64,000 nucleotides of DNA from Massilia sp. CFBP 13721 (GTDB taxonomy: Bacteria; Pseudomonadota; Gammaproteobacteria; Burkholderiales; Burkholderiaceae_D), in NCBI RefSeq assembly GCF_014842025.1, contig NZ_JACYUY010000009.1, forward strand, positions 148,938 through 212,937, read 5' to 3'. A program made the position numbers and the translations under genes. The notes under the pieces are model-generated. The model saw only the letters and a list, made by a program, of their open reading frames with translations. It searched no databases and had not been told where the DNA came from. Positions 20,369-28,758 of this stretch are shown here, piece after piece; position 1 is the first letter of the stretch, and the number at the start of each line of letters is the position of its first letter.

Positions 20369-21760
20369 ATGATGCAGCGAACCGCGAACGCCGTCATCGG
20401 CGCCAACTACGGCGACGAAGGCAAGGGCTTGATGACCGACTACCACGTCGCCCCGGCGGGAGAGGACGGCATCGTGGTGCGCTTCAACGGCGGCGCCCAG
20501 GCCGGCCATACCGTTGTTACGCCCGGCGGCAGGCGCCATGTGTTCTCGCACGTCGGCAGCGGCGCGCTGGCCGGCGCAGCCACCTTCCTGTCGCGCCACT
20601 TCGTGTGCAACCCGGCGCTGTTTTTCAAGGAAGCGGCCATCCTGCCCGCGCCGCCACGCGTGTTCGTGGATGAACGGGCGCCGCTGTCGACGCTCTACGA
20701 CATCCTCATCAACCAGGCCGTCGAGCGCCACCGCGGCAAGGGCCGCCACGGCAGTTGCGGCATGGGCATCGGCGAGACCATCGAGCGCAATCTCGACCCC
20801 GATTTCGCCTTGACGATGGCCGACCTGCGCCAGGGCGCCGGCTACCTGCTGCACCGGCTCGGCGCGATCCGGCGCGGCTACGTGCCGCGGCGCCTGGCCA
20901 GCCTCGGCATCGCCGCCCTGGACGGCCACAGCGCCGAATGGCTCGCCAGCGACAGCGCCCTGCAGCACTATGCCCACGCCGCCATGCAGTTTTCCCGCGC
21001 GACGCAGCTGGCGCGCCCTGGCCTGCTGGCCGATTTCGGGCACGTCGTCTTCGAGGGCGCGCAAGGCCTGCTGCTCGACCAGGACCGCGGCGCATTCCCG
21101 TATGTGACGCGGTCGCACACCGGTATCCGCAATGCACTGGACGTCGCCGCCGAAGCCGGCATCGCCGCGCTCGACGTCACCTACGTCAGCCGCGCCTACC
21201 TGACGCGCCATGGCGCCGGCCCATTGGCCAACGAGCTTCCCGCCAAACCCTATCCGGGCATTCGCGACGACACCAACATTCCGAACGAATTCCAGGGAAA
21301 CCTGCGCTTCGCCCATCTCGACCTGGACGTGCTGGAGCAGTCCGTGCGCGCCGACTACGCCGATGCCCTGCTCCAGCCCAGCGTCGCAGTGAGCTTGAAC
21401 CTGGCTTTCACCTGCCTGGACCAGATCGGGCCGGCGCTATCGTATTTCGAGAGCGGGGAGCGCAAGACGGCGGCGCCCGACGTACTGGCCGCGCATCTGG
21501 CGGGACGTCTTGGTGCGCGTGTTTTATACACGGCGTGGGGGCCGGCCCGAAATGCCGTCAAGATCGCTGCCAACGTTCGAGAGCGCCTGGCAAAACCTCT
21601 TGCTTGCAGCCGCGCTAATACAGCAGCCAATCCGTCGTCAAAAGAACTTGTGGTTCACTGCCGGGAACGCGGTCTCGATGGGATTATTCGCGGTACCCGG
21701 GCGAGTGCTGCCGATCCAGACTTTGTACCCGTTGATGGCTGCCAGACCAACCCAGCTTAA
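20369..21760 (+). CDS. Divergent adenylosuccinate synthetase-like protein
   Basis: The product is 463 residues. PurA hallmarks are present: the P-loop/catalytic Asp (GANYGDEGKGLMTDY), the catalytic His (GGAQAGHT), VFEGAQGLLLDQDRGAFPYVT, and TRHGAGPLANE. Two others differ from housekeeping PurA. The IMP-loop TTGRGIGP is SCGMGIGET, and the aspartate-binding loop normally after NEFG (TTGRxR) is missing, the chain continuing NEFQGNLRFAHLDLD. It may therefore join GTP-activated substrate to something other than aspartate. It is the third gene of the J-domain/vWA unit. The last 50 residues (after RERLAKPL) look unlike the family and overlap the antisense EndoU-like gene by 123 bases, suggesting loss of an earlier stop codon. 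Not assigned as purA. Confidence 0.75.
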   Translation: MMQRTANAVIGANYGDEGKGLMTDYHVAPAGEDGIVVRFNGGAQAGHTVVTPGGRRHVFSHVGSGALAGAATFLSRHFVCNPALFFKEAAILPAPPRVFVDERAPLSTLYDILINQAVERHRGKGRHGSCGMGIGETIERNLDPDFALTMADLRQGAGYLLHRLGAIRRGYVPRRLASLGIAALDGHSAEWLASDSALQHYAHAAMQFSRATQLARPGLLADFGHVVFEGAQGLLLDQDRGAFPYVTRSHTGIRNALDVAAEAGIAALDVTYVSRAYLTRHGAGPLANELPAKPYPGIRDDTNIPNEFQGNLRFAHLDLDVLEQSVRADYADALLQPSVAVSLNLAFTCLDQIGPALSYFESGERKTAAPDVLAAHLAGRLGARVLYTAWGPARNAVKIAANVRERLAKPLACSRANTAANPSSKELVVHCRERGLDGIIRGTRASAADPDFVPVDGCQTNPA

Positions 21761-22144
21761 ATTGTATGCGGCTGCCAGTTCGGCATACACCACCGAGTCG
21801 GGCGAGTAAATCTTGTTGTCGCGCCAGGCTTCGGTAACGGCAGCGTGAATGCCGGCCCAATTCATCGTGGCGGGGAAAAATGAACTACGTTTTGGCGCTT
21901 TTCCCGGTCTCAGGTTGACATCGGAAGCATGGATGAGGGGAACCCTGGCGTCGGCGGCGACCAGCGTCTGGACCAGCGTCGGATACTGTGCAGCGGCTGT
22001 ATTGAGACTGTGCAGGCCGGAATGCGCGCCGGCGCCGGGGACATGATCGCCTTGCATCATATGCGTTTGAAAACTTGCGACAAAATGAGGACCGCCGGCC
22101 GTGCGGGCCAGAATGGTTGCGGCAGAGGGTGTGCGTTTAGCCAT
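21638..22144 (-). CDS. Small EndoU-like protein
   Basis: The product is 168 residues from the ATG at 22144 (MAKRTPSAATIL), preceded by GAGGTG. An earlier ATG at 22186 lacks a good site. The sequence resembles the bacterial EndoU ribonuclease fold. A first histidine lies in THMMQGDHVPG (H28), a second in HSGLHSLN (H45). A FFPATMNWAGIHAAVTEAW block and a C-terminal strand pair ending IETAFP (157-161) match the family's GHxPG, FPxSW and ITAFP pattern. Such domains usually sit at the C-terminus of secreted polymorphic toxins; here the gene is free-standing, with no leader and no obvious immunity gene. Family membership is by eye and needs a profile search. Confidence 0.5.
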   Translation of the reverse strand: MAKRTPSAATILARTAGGPHFVASFQTHMMQGDHVPGAGAHSGLHSLNTAAAQYPTLVQTLVAADARVPLIHASDVNLRPGKAPKRSSFFPATMNWAGIHAAVTEAWRDNKIYSPDSVVYAELAAAYNLSWVGLAAINGYKVWIGSTRPGTANNPIETAFPAVNHKFF

Positions 22145-22333
22145 TGAGCACCTCGCATCGTTATGAAAGATGGATTCGCATGCCATCGAGGCAATGCATC
22201 TATTCTGCTACGTCAGCGATCAGCTTGGCGCTTGTGGACCAATAAAAATCCAACGCTTACCACACATTCATGCCTGTAGGATGAGCGCCGATCATGACGG
22301 TAATGCTGGGATGGTTTCACGACGCGCGATGGG

Positions 22334-24304
22334 TCAGGTTGCAGCACCCGTGACGGCAGGCGTACCAGCGGGCAGGTGCAATGCCGCATACAGCGATGCG
22401 TTCTCCACATACGCGGCGCCATCGATACGCCAGAATTTCCTGCCCTGCGCGGACTGCAGGAAGGCGCGCCGCCGTTGCAGGCGTTCGCCGCCGGCTGCGC
22501 TCTTCGAGATCAGGTAGCGGATCTCGCCTTTCGGGCCGAGGATGACGGTGGCGCCGCCGACCAGGGTATAACCCGGCTCGCCCGGCGTCGGCCGGATCGT
22601 CACGCGCTGCGTGATCTCGGCGACCAGGTCGCAGGCGATCTGCCCATCGGGACCCGCGCGGCGCGCGCTGCGCAACGATTCCACCATCGGCAAGTCGGCC
22701 GTGCCGCCGAGCGCCGCAGCTTCGCCCTGTGAGACGAGGCCGAACTCGTGCAGGTGCTGCGATCGCGTGGCGAACTCGCCCAGCGCGCGCGCCTGCCTGG
22801 TCAACTCCGCAGGCGACGCGCCGGCGGCCATGTCGCCGTCGAACATCAGGTGCGCGGCTGCGAGCCCGGCGACCGGCGGCATGGCGCGCCGCGGCGGGCG
22901 CCACAGCAGCGCATCCTCGGCCAGCGTGGGCACGTGGCGCGGGTAGATGTCGCGCCGCGCGAAGGCATCGATCAGGGCTTCGCGGTAGCCCCAGGGATCG
23001 TCGGGGACGAGGTCGTAATCGGCCGTCACCAGCGCGCGCAGGAATTCGCCGAAGGTGATGTTCACCGGCGGGCAGTAATCGATGGCGCGAATGACGAGCG
23101 ACTGGAAGTGGCCGGCCAGCGCGCTGGCCGCATGCGCGAGCAGGTCGACCAGGTCGGCCGGCAGGTCGCCCGGCGGGCAGATCCCGGTGCCGTTGCTGGC
23201 CAGGCGCAGGAAGGGCGCGGCCTTGCGCCCGAACACGACCAGGTAGGCCTCGAACACGGCGCACAGCAGGACCTGGCCCAGCCTGTGCGGTTCGGCGTCC
23301 GGGTCGTAGCCGTCCGGCGGCTCTCGCGACAGCGCGCTGCGCAGGGCCGCCTCCAGTTCCAGCGCATGGCCCAGCTGGTGCGCCAGGTTGGTCAGCAACG
23401 GCGCCTGGTCGAGCCGTCCGCGCGCCTTGCGCAACGCCGTTTTCACCAGTTCGCGGTAGCTCAGGCGCTGGAAGATCGCGACCAGGTCGGCGAACCCTTC
23501 GTGAAAGGCCGCGACGTCGGGACCGGTGGGGCTGCTGAAATGCGCGCGCAGGCCGTCCAGCAGCGCGTGCGTTACCTCATGCGCGATGATGTCGTGCGAC
23601 AGGCAGGTGAAGACGTAACCGCCGGGCAGCGTGCGGTTTCCCACATTGCGCTGCGGCGCCACGTCGTAACCGAAGCACAATGCGCCTTCGTCCTTGTCGT
23701 ACCAGGCATTCGCGCCCTTGAAGGCGAAGGGCCGCAGTTCGAGCCGCGCCGGATCGTGCGCGCGCCGGAAGCCCCAGGCGACATGGCGCCCGAGCGCCCC
23801 GCGAAAGACCGCATACACGCTGCTGCAGACGGCATACACCATCTGCTGGTGAAAACGCGGCTCCGACGGCGAAGGCGCGTAGCCGCCGGCCATCAATACG
23901 CAGGAATCGTTCAGGTCGGCGGCCTGATACTGAACATTCTGTTGAGGATCATCGCTGCTGACCTTGAAGAAGCTGCCGACCGGCCCCGGCGCCAGCGGTT
24001 CGTAGGGCACGTTGATCTGGGCCACGGCCGCCTCCATGCGCGACGCGGCCGGGTCGCTGGTGAAGACCTTCAGCGGACGGTACAGCGGGTCGCCGCCCTT
24101 GCGTGCGAACGGGGTGGCGACTTCGCGCGTCACCGCGGGCGCCACGCCAAAGCGCACCCCGAACCCATCGTCTTCACCAGGCACCGAACTTGGCGCAGAT
24201 TCGGGCACGGGCAGGCGCGGTCCGGCCGCGCCGTCGCGGCTTTGCGCTTGCGCGGCCGCGGCCTGCGTGGTCGAACTGTCGTGCTCCGCCTGGCCGCTCG
24301 CCAT
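22334..24304 (-). CDS. Zinc metallopeptidase with HEXXH motif
   Basis: The product is 656 residues. The zinc site reads HDIIAHEVTHALLDGLRAHF (HEVTH at 242-246), followed 22 residues later by HEGFADLVA (E269). This gluzincin-like layout resembles thermolysin-type or related peptidases. The N-terminus is Ala/Gln-rich and acidic, with no signal peptide. Residues beyond about 480 form a separate C-terminal region with a strand-rich end (YTLVGGATVILGPKGEIRYLIS) that may be an inhibitory or binding domain. The gene starts 6 bp after the stop of the amidase-hydrolase-metacaspase gene, so the two form a unit. Its substrate is unknown; the neighbour, or a protein that the neighbour activates, is possible. 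Confidence 0.75.
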   Translation of the reverse strand: MASGQAEHDSSTTQAAAAQAQSRDGAAGPRLPVPESAPSSVPGEDDGFGVRFGVAPAVTREVATPFARKGGDPLYRPLKVFTSDPAASRMEAAVAQINVPYEPLAPGPVGSFFKVSSDDPQQNVQYQAADLNDSCVLMAGGYAPSPSEPRFHQQMVYAVCSSVYAVFRGALGRHVAWGFRRAHDPARLELRPFAFKGANAWYDKDEGALCFGYDVAPQRNVGNRTLPGGYVFTCLSHDIIAHEVTHALLDGLRAHFSSPTGPDVAAFHEGFADLVAIFQRLSYRELVKTALRKARGRLDQAPLLTNLAHQLGHALELEAALRSALSREPPDGYDPDAEPHRLGQVLLCAVFEAYLVVFGRKAAPFLRLASNGTGICPPGDLPADLVDLLAHAASALAGHFQSLVIRAIDYCPPVNITFGEFLRALVTADYDLVPDDPWGYREALIDAFARRDIYPRHVPTLAEDALLWRPPRRAMPPVAGLAAAHLMFDGDMAAGASPAELTRQARALGEFATRSQHLHEFGLVSQGEAAALGGTADLPMVESLRSARRAGPDGQIACDLVAEITQRVTIRPTPGEPGYTLVGGATVILGPKGEIRYLISKSAAGGERLQRRRAFLQSAQGRKFWRIDGAAYVENASLYAALHLPAGTPAVTGAAT

Positions 24305-24310
24305 GCGCGC

Positions 24311-27310
24311 TTACCGGTTTTGCTCGCCGCTGCTCTGCAGCGACTGCGGCGGCGGCACCTGCAGGCCGCCGTTCGGGCGCCCCCAGCCCTTCACGCGCGA
24401 CAGTTGCGGCTGCGCCTGTTGCAGCAGCTGTTCGACCCGCTGCAACAGCTCCACCAGCTGGCCGACGCTGGTACCAGCATCGGCTCCGACTTCGGCTCCC
24501 ACTTCGGCTCCAACGTCGGTGTCGACCCGGCTTGCTTCCGTTACGGGCGCGTCGGCCAGGGGCTGCAACAACAATCGCTTGGGCGCGCCGCGGTGACTGC
24601 TGTCGAGCTGGACGTGCTGGCGCGCGTCGTCGCCGAAGTCGGCCCGCACCCGCTCGATGAACTGGCCGTTGCTCAGCCCATCGAATCCCTGTGCCAGGAT
24701 CGCGGTCGCCTTCACTGTGAACGCCCCCTGCCCCTGGCTTTCCCAGGCGGACTCGGTCGGGCTGCAGGCGGCGAAGCTCACTTCGAAGGTCGGTTTCGCC
24801 TCGAGACCAGCCGCAAAAGCACGCTTGCCGTCGCCGGACGTCTTTTCGCGATAGCGGCGATGGGCATCGATCATCGCCGCGCTGGGCGGCAGGAAGCGCG
24901 GGCGCTCGTCGCCCTCGGCAAAGAGAAGGCGCGCGTTGTCGCCCGAGTGGCAGCAATCCATGAAGCAGGACAGGTTCACGCCATCGGGCAGGCGCGCGTA
25001 GATCTGGCCGAGGTCGTCGTCGAGCAGGAATGCGCCGGTTTCGTAATCGTAGGGAACCAGGGCTTCGTCCAGCGCGTCCATTTCGTCCGCGTTCTGGTCC
25101 GGCAGCCGCGTGCCGTGTCCGGCATACTGGAACACGATGACGTCGCCCTTGCGGCTAGCCGCGATCATGCTCTCGAGCCGGGCCACGATGTTGGCGCGCG
25201 TGGCCTCCGCGTCGAGCAGGCGCGCGACGGCAAACCCGGCCTCGCCCAGCACCCGGCTCCAGGATTCGACGTCCGCCAGGCAGCCCGCCAGCGGACGCTC
25301 GGCGTAGGCATTGATGCCGACGCACAGCGCCCGTCGCGTGCCCTGCTCCGCGCCGCTGCGGATGTCGTCGTCGCGCCGGCCATGCTGCGCCATGCTGACC
25401 ATGATCGGGCCGGAGGTATCGGGCACTGCCGGCCCCCACTGCGCGCCGCGCGCCGCATCTCCAGCCGGCGTGTACTCGACGATGGCTTCGTGGTCCTGCC
25501 GGCCCAGGATGCGGCGCGCGATGCTGCCCATGGTCGCCGCATCGTCGTCGAAGCCGCCGTGCGAGGTGGCATTGCTGGCGCTGGCGCCCTTGACCGCCTG
25601 CGTGCGCGACCAGATGACCCCGGCCCTGCCGGCGCCGCCGCTCAGCCCGAACAAGCGGCTCAAGTCGCTGTCGGCGCGCAGGTTCTCTTCCAGGCCGAGG
25701 ATCGGCGTCTTGCGCTGCGGCTCGAGCGCATGGAAGATCAGGTACAGCAGGGACTTGCGGTAGATCCGCGCGCAGTCGTCGCGCGCCTCGAGTTCGTCGC
25801 GCATCGTGTACACGGTCAGGTCGCCGATGCCGGCCTGCTGGCCCAACAGCGGGGCCAGCTTTTCCTTGAACAGGTCGACCCGGAGCGCCGGCGCCATCAG
25901 GTGCAGCGAACGGAAGCGCGGCACCCCCAGCTGCAGCGCGCAAGGGATGAACCACGCATGGAAGATCGCGCCCGCACTGTGCCCGACGGCGTGCAGTTCC
26001 ACGTCCTGGCCATGGCGCCGGCAAAACGCGGCGAGCTGCTGGGCCACCAGGTGAGCGCCGCCCTGGCGCTCGGGATGCACCTGCCGCGCGCTTCCCAGCG
26101 TGTCGGGCCAGGACGCCGCCTGCGCGTTCTGCTTCATCACGCCCCAGATCTTGGGCGCCCCGAGCAGGCGCACGGTCTCCTGGATCAGCGGGTCGCTGGT
26201 GAAGTCGGCGAAGTCGCGCTTGCCGGACACCGCCCGCCGCAGCAACTGGCCGATGCTCTCGAACAGCCCCGTCTCCCAGGCAAAATAAACCGGATAGATG
26301 CCGTTCTCCAGCCACCAGGCCACGCTCTTGCGGGCAATCGCCAGGCCGGTCGCCTCGTCGTTCAGGCCGCCATGCGCCTGGAACATCAGCCGCAAGGGTT
26401 TTCCCGCGGCACGGGCGCGCTCTAGCGCGCGCGGCAGATGCTCGTCGAACATCGCGGCGACGTCGGCGCGGGTGGTGGTCCAGGCGCCGCCGCCCGAGAG
26501 TTCGCCCATCGACAGGTTGATTAGGTGCGGGCGCAGGTCCAGTTGCTGCGCCCGCACCGCCGCCGGCGCCGCAACCGAACCCGCAACCGAACCGCGCCCG
26601 GCGTGTGGATCGCCCGCCGCGCCGTCATGGTAATGATGGGTGCAGGCATCGGCATCGGCCTCGAAGGCGGTCATGACGCAGCGCTCGCCACGCGGCGCGT
26701 CGAACATCGCGGCGATGTCGAAGCCGGTTTCCTGGAAATCGCGGTGGAAGGGCGGCGCGGTGTCGGGCAAGGCCCGGTTGCGGCGCGCCAGCGCGCGGCG
26801 TTCGCGCCCGACCTCCTCCAGCACCTGCGCGTAGTCGATGCTGCTGCCCGGGCAGGTCTTCCCCGACAACATGTTGTGGAATTTCAGGCTGTCCGGCGCC
26901 AGGTCGAAGCATTGCTGCACCAGCGCCACGACCGCAATCGCCGTCGCGCGCTGTGCGCCTTCGAAGCGGTCGCGGCCAACGTCGAAGTCGCCGATCATCT
27001 CGAACATGAACGGTCCGGCACGGTGGTCGCCGTTATGGCCCCTGGCGCTGGCCGGCGGCATGTTCCAGTCGCGGCCCAGCCAAATGCCGCCTTCGGGGTC
27101 GATGGTGATGTGCTGGGCGATGTCGGACCAGCCGTTGTGCTCCGTATGGAATTTCCACATGCCGACAATCGAGTCGTGGCCGGCGAACTGGCGGTGGTCG
27201 GGCCGCCACGTATGGTGCATGTGGACGGCGTCGATCGCGCGGGAGAATGGAAAGCGGTCGAGCAATGCGGAGAATTGCTCGAGGCTGATGCGTTTGAACG
27301 GGGCGGGCAT
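24311..27310 (-). CDS. Three-domain protein: amidase/PGRP, alpha/beta hydrolase, metacaspase
   Basis: The product is 999 residues from the ATG at 27310, preceded by GGAGG with a 6-base spacer; the upstream ATG at 27370 lacks this. Residues about 25-165 are an N-acetylmuramoyl-L-alanine amidase/PGRP-like domain: the HMHHTW cluster at 30-34, then FHNMLSGKTCPG with H145 and C153 eight apart and K151, the spacing of T7 lysozyme (H122, K128, C130). Residues about 290-530 include an alpha/beta-hydrolase elbow AVGHSAGAIFH (443-447). Residues about 660-915 are a metacaspase: YAGHGT (His 732) and DCCHSGDN (Cys 787). The C-terminus has a VGAE repeat and a short coiled coil. No signal peptide is seen. 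The downstream gene is a metallopeptidase. All three active sites appear intact. The function is unknown; a lysis or cell-death role is an inference. Confidence 0.85.
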   Translation of the reverse strand: MPAPFKRISLEQFSALLDRFPFSRAIDAVHMHHTWRPDHRQFAGHDSIVGMWKFHTEHNGWSDIAQHITIDPEGGIWLGRDWNMPPASARGHNGDHRAGPFMFEMIGDFDVGRDRFEGAQRATAIAVVALVQQCFDLAPDSLKFHNMLSGKTCPGSSIDYAQVLEEVGRERRALARRNRALPDTAPPFHRDFQETGFDIAAMFDAPRGERCVMTAFEADADACTHHYHDGAAGDPHAGRGSVAGSVAAPAAVRAQQLDLRPHLINLSMGELSGGGAWTTTRADVAAMFDEHLPRALERARAAGKPLRLMFQAHGGLNDEATGLAIARKSVAWWLENGIYPVYFAWETGLFESIGQLLRRAVSGKRDFADFTSDPLIQETVRLLGAPKIWGVMKQNAQAASWPDTLGSARQVHPERQGGAHLVAQQLAAFCRRHGQDVELHAVGHSAGAIFHAWFIPCALQLGVPRFRSLHLMAPALRVDLFKEKLAPLLGQQAGIGDLTVYTMRDELEARDDCARIYRKSLLYLIFHALEPQRKTPILGLEENLRADSDLSRLFGLSGGAGRAGVIWSRTQAVKGASASNATSHGGFDDDAATMGSIARRILGRQDHEAIVEYTPAGDAARGAQWGPAVPDTSGPIMVSMAQHGRRDDDIRSGAEQGTRRALCVGINAYAERPLAGCLADVESWSRVLGEAGFAVARLLDAEATRANIVARLESMIAASRKGDVIVFQYAGHGTRLPDQNADEMDALDEALVPYDYETGAFLLDDDLGQIYARLPDGVNLSCFMDCCHSGDNARLLFAEGDERPRFLPPSAAMIDAHRRYREKTSGDGKRAFAAGLEAKPTFEVSFAACSPTESAWESQGQGAFTVKATAILAQGFDGLSNGQFIERVRADFGDDARQHVQLDSSHRGAPKRLLLQPLADAPVTEASRVDTDVGAEVGAEVGADAGTSVGQLVELLQRVEQLLQQAQPQLSRVKGWGRPNGGLQVPPPQSLQSSGEQNR

Positions 27311-27523
27311 GATGATCCTCCACATCGTCGTCGATCGGCGCCCGGCCTGATCGACATGATTCGGAAACACATCCGGTGACCGCGGTCTTTACGCGAGCGC
27401 AGGTCTACCCATGAAAAAAAATCATTCTGAGCGCATTTTGGCGGGAATACACGCACAATTTATGAAATCGCGGGGCGCGCAGTAAATACAACAATGTTGC
27501 AAAAACGACCCGCCGCCCCTTTG

Positions 27524-28657
27524 TCACCGCGCCAGCAACTCCGGTCCGATCTCGGCCACCGACTTCACCCCGGTCAGCACCATGTTGGTGCGGATATCCT
27601 TTTCCATGATCGCCAGCAGCTTTTCCACGCCCGCCTGCCCGGCGGTCGCCAGCGCATACACGAAGGCGCGCCCGATCAGTACGCTGTCGGCGCCCAGCGC
27701 CAGCATGCGGAACACGTCGGTGCCGGTGCGTACGCCGCCGTCGGCGAAGATGGTCAGCTTGCCCTTCAGGGCCGCGGCGATCGCCGGCAGCACCTCGGCC
27801 GTCGACATGGCGCCGTCGAGCTGGCGCCCGCCATGGTTCGAGACCACGATGCCGTCGGCGCCGAAAGCGAGCGCGTCACGGGCGTCGTCCGGGTCGAGGA
27901 TGCCCTTGATGATCATCTTGCCCTTCCACTCGTCGCGGATCCATTGCAGGTCGCGCCAGGCGATTTCGGGATCGAAGTTGGCGCCCAGCCAGCCGATGTA
28001 GTCGGCCAGGCCGGTCGCATGGCCGCGGTAGGCCGAGATGTTGCCGAGGTCGTGCGGACGGCCGAACACGCCGACGTCGAGCGCCCATTGCGGATGCAGC
28101 AGCGACTGCACCACGCGCCGCAGCGGGCCGTAGGGTCCGCTCATGCCGCTGTGGGCGTCGCGATAGCGTGCGCCCGGCACCGGCATGTCGACCGTGAACA
28201 CCAGGTTGGTCGCGCCCAGCTCCCAGGCACGGCGCATGACGTCGCGCATGAAGGCGCGGTCCTTCAATACGTACAGCTGGAACCAGATCGGGTGCGAGGC
28301 TTGCGCCGCCACTTCGGCCAGCGGGCAGACCGAGACCGTCGACTGGATGAAGGGGATGTTGGCGCGGCAGGCGGCGCGCACCGCCTGCACCTCGCCGCGG
28401 CGGGCGTACATGCCGGCCAGGCCGATCGGCGCCAGCGCGATCGGCAAGCCGTAGTGTTCGCCGAACAGGTTGACGCCGAGGTCGAGCTGCTCGGCGCCGC
28501 GCAGCACGCGCTGGCGCAACTTGACCGCCTGCAGGTCGCCGACGTTGGCGCGCAGGGTCTGCTCGGCGCCGGCGCCGCCATCGAGGTAATGGAACAGGAA
28601 AGGCGGCAGCTTGCGGCGGGCGGCTTCGCGGAAATCGGTGGCGGACGAGATGATCAT
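27524..28657 (-). CDS. lldD: L-lactate dehydrogenase (FMN-dependent, quinone-linked)
   Basis: The product is 377 residues of the FMN-dependent alpha-hydroxy-acid dehydrogenase family. Features include [31 protein letters not shown], the [10 protein letters not shown] strand with the FMN-binding lysine, the catalytic His in [10 protein letters not shown], and the [13 protein letters not shown] phosphate loop. It oxidises L-lactate to pyruvate at the membrane. The length fits LldD. It stands alone between the accessory island and the pectin cluster. It could use lactate from lactaldehyde in rhamnose breakdown, but no lactaldehyde dehydrogenase is seen nearby. The 213 bp between it and the metacaspase gene show no supported feature. 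Confidence 0.88.
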   Translation of the reverse strand: MIISSATDFREAARRKLPPFLFHYLDGGAGAEQTLRANVGDLQAVKLRQRVLRGAEQLDLGVNLFGEHYGLPIALAPIGLAGMYARRGEVQAVRAACRANIPFIQSTVSVCPLAEVAAQASHPIWFQLYVLKDRAFMRDVMRRAWELGATNLVFTVDMPVPGARYRDAHSGMSGPYGPLRRVVQSLLHPQWALDVGVFGRPHDLGNISAYRGHATGLADYIGWLGANFDPEIAWRDLQWIRDEWKGKMIIKGILDPDDARDALAFGADGIVVSNHGGRQLDGAMSTAEVLPAIAAALKGKLTIFADGGVRTGTDVFRMLALGADSVLIGRAFVYALATAGQAGVEKLLAIMEKDIRTNMVLTGVKSVAEIGPELLAR

Positions 28658-28758
28658 GGATTGCGCAGCTGGTGATTGGGTTGACTGACCGTCGAGTAGA
28701 AAGCAGCGCGGCCGTTCGTGTCAACGCCGTGGCGCCCGGGATGCCGCTACGCGCCGCG

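Noticed and set aside
20369..21760. PurZ (2-aminoadenine pathway) reading of the PurA-like gene
   Set aside because: As I recall, PurZ alters the residue at the conserved Asp of GDEGKG, which is kept here. No phage polymerase or dATP hydrolase gene is nearby, and the aspartate loop is missing, which PurZ should retain.
22748..26425. 1225-codon plus-strand frame
   Set aside because: It is a shadow of the metallopeptidase and metacaspase genes. Its composition is typical of antisense frames in GC-rich DNA, with no domain seen.
24311..27310. Type VI secretion effector assignment for the amidase-hydrolase-metacaspase protein
   Set aside because: No VgrG, PAAR, Hcp, Rhs or MIX-type marker and no candidate periplasmic immunity gene is seen nearby. 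It remains possible but unsupported.
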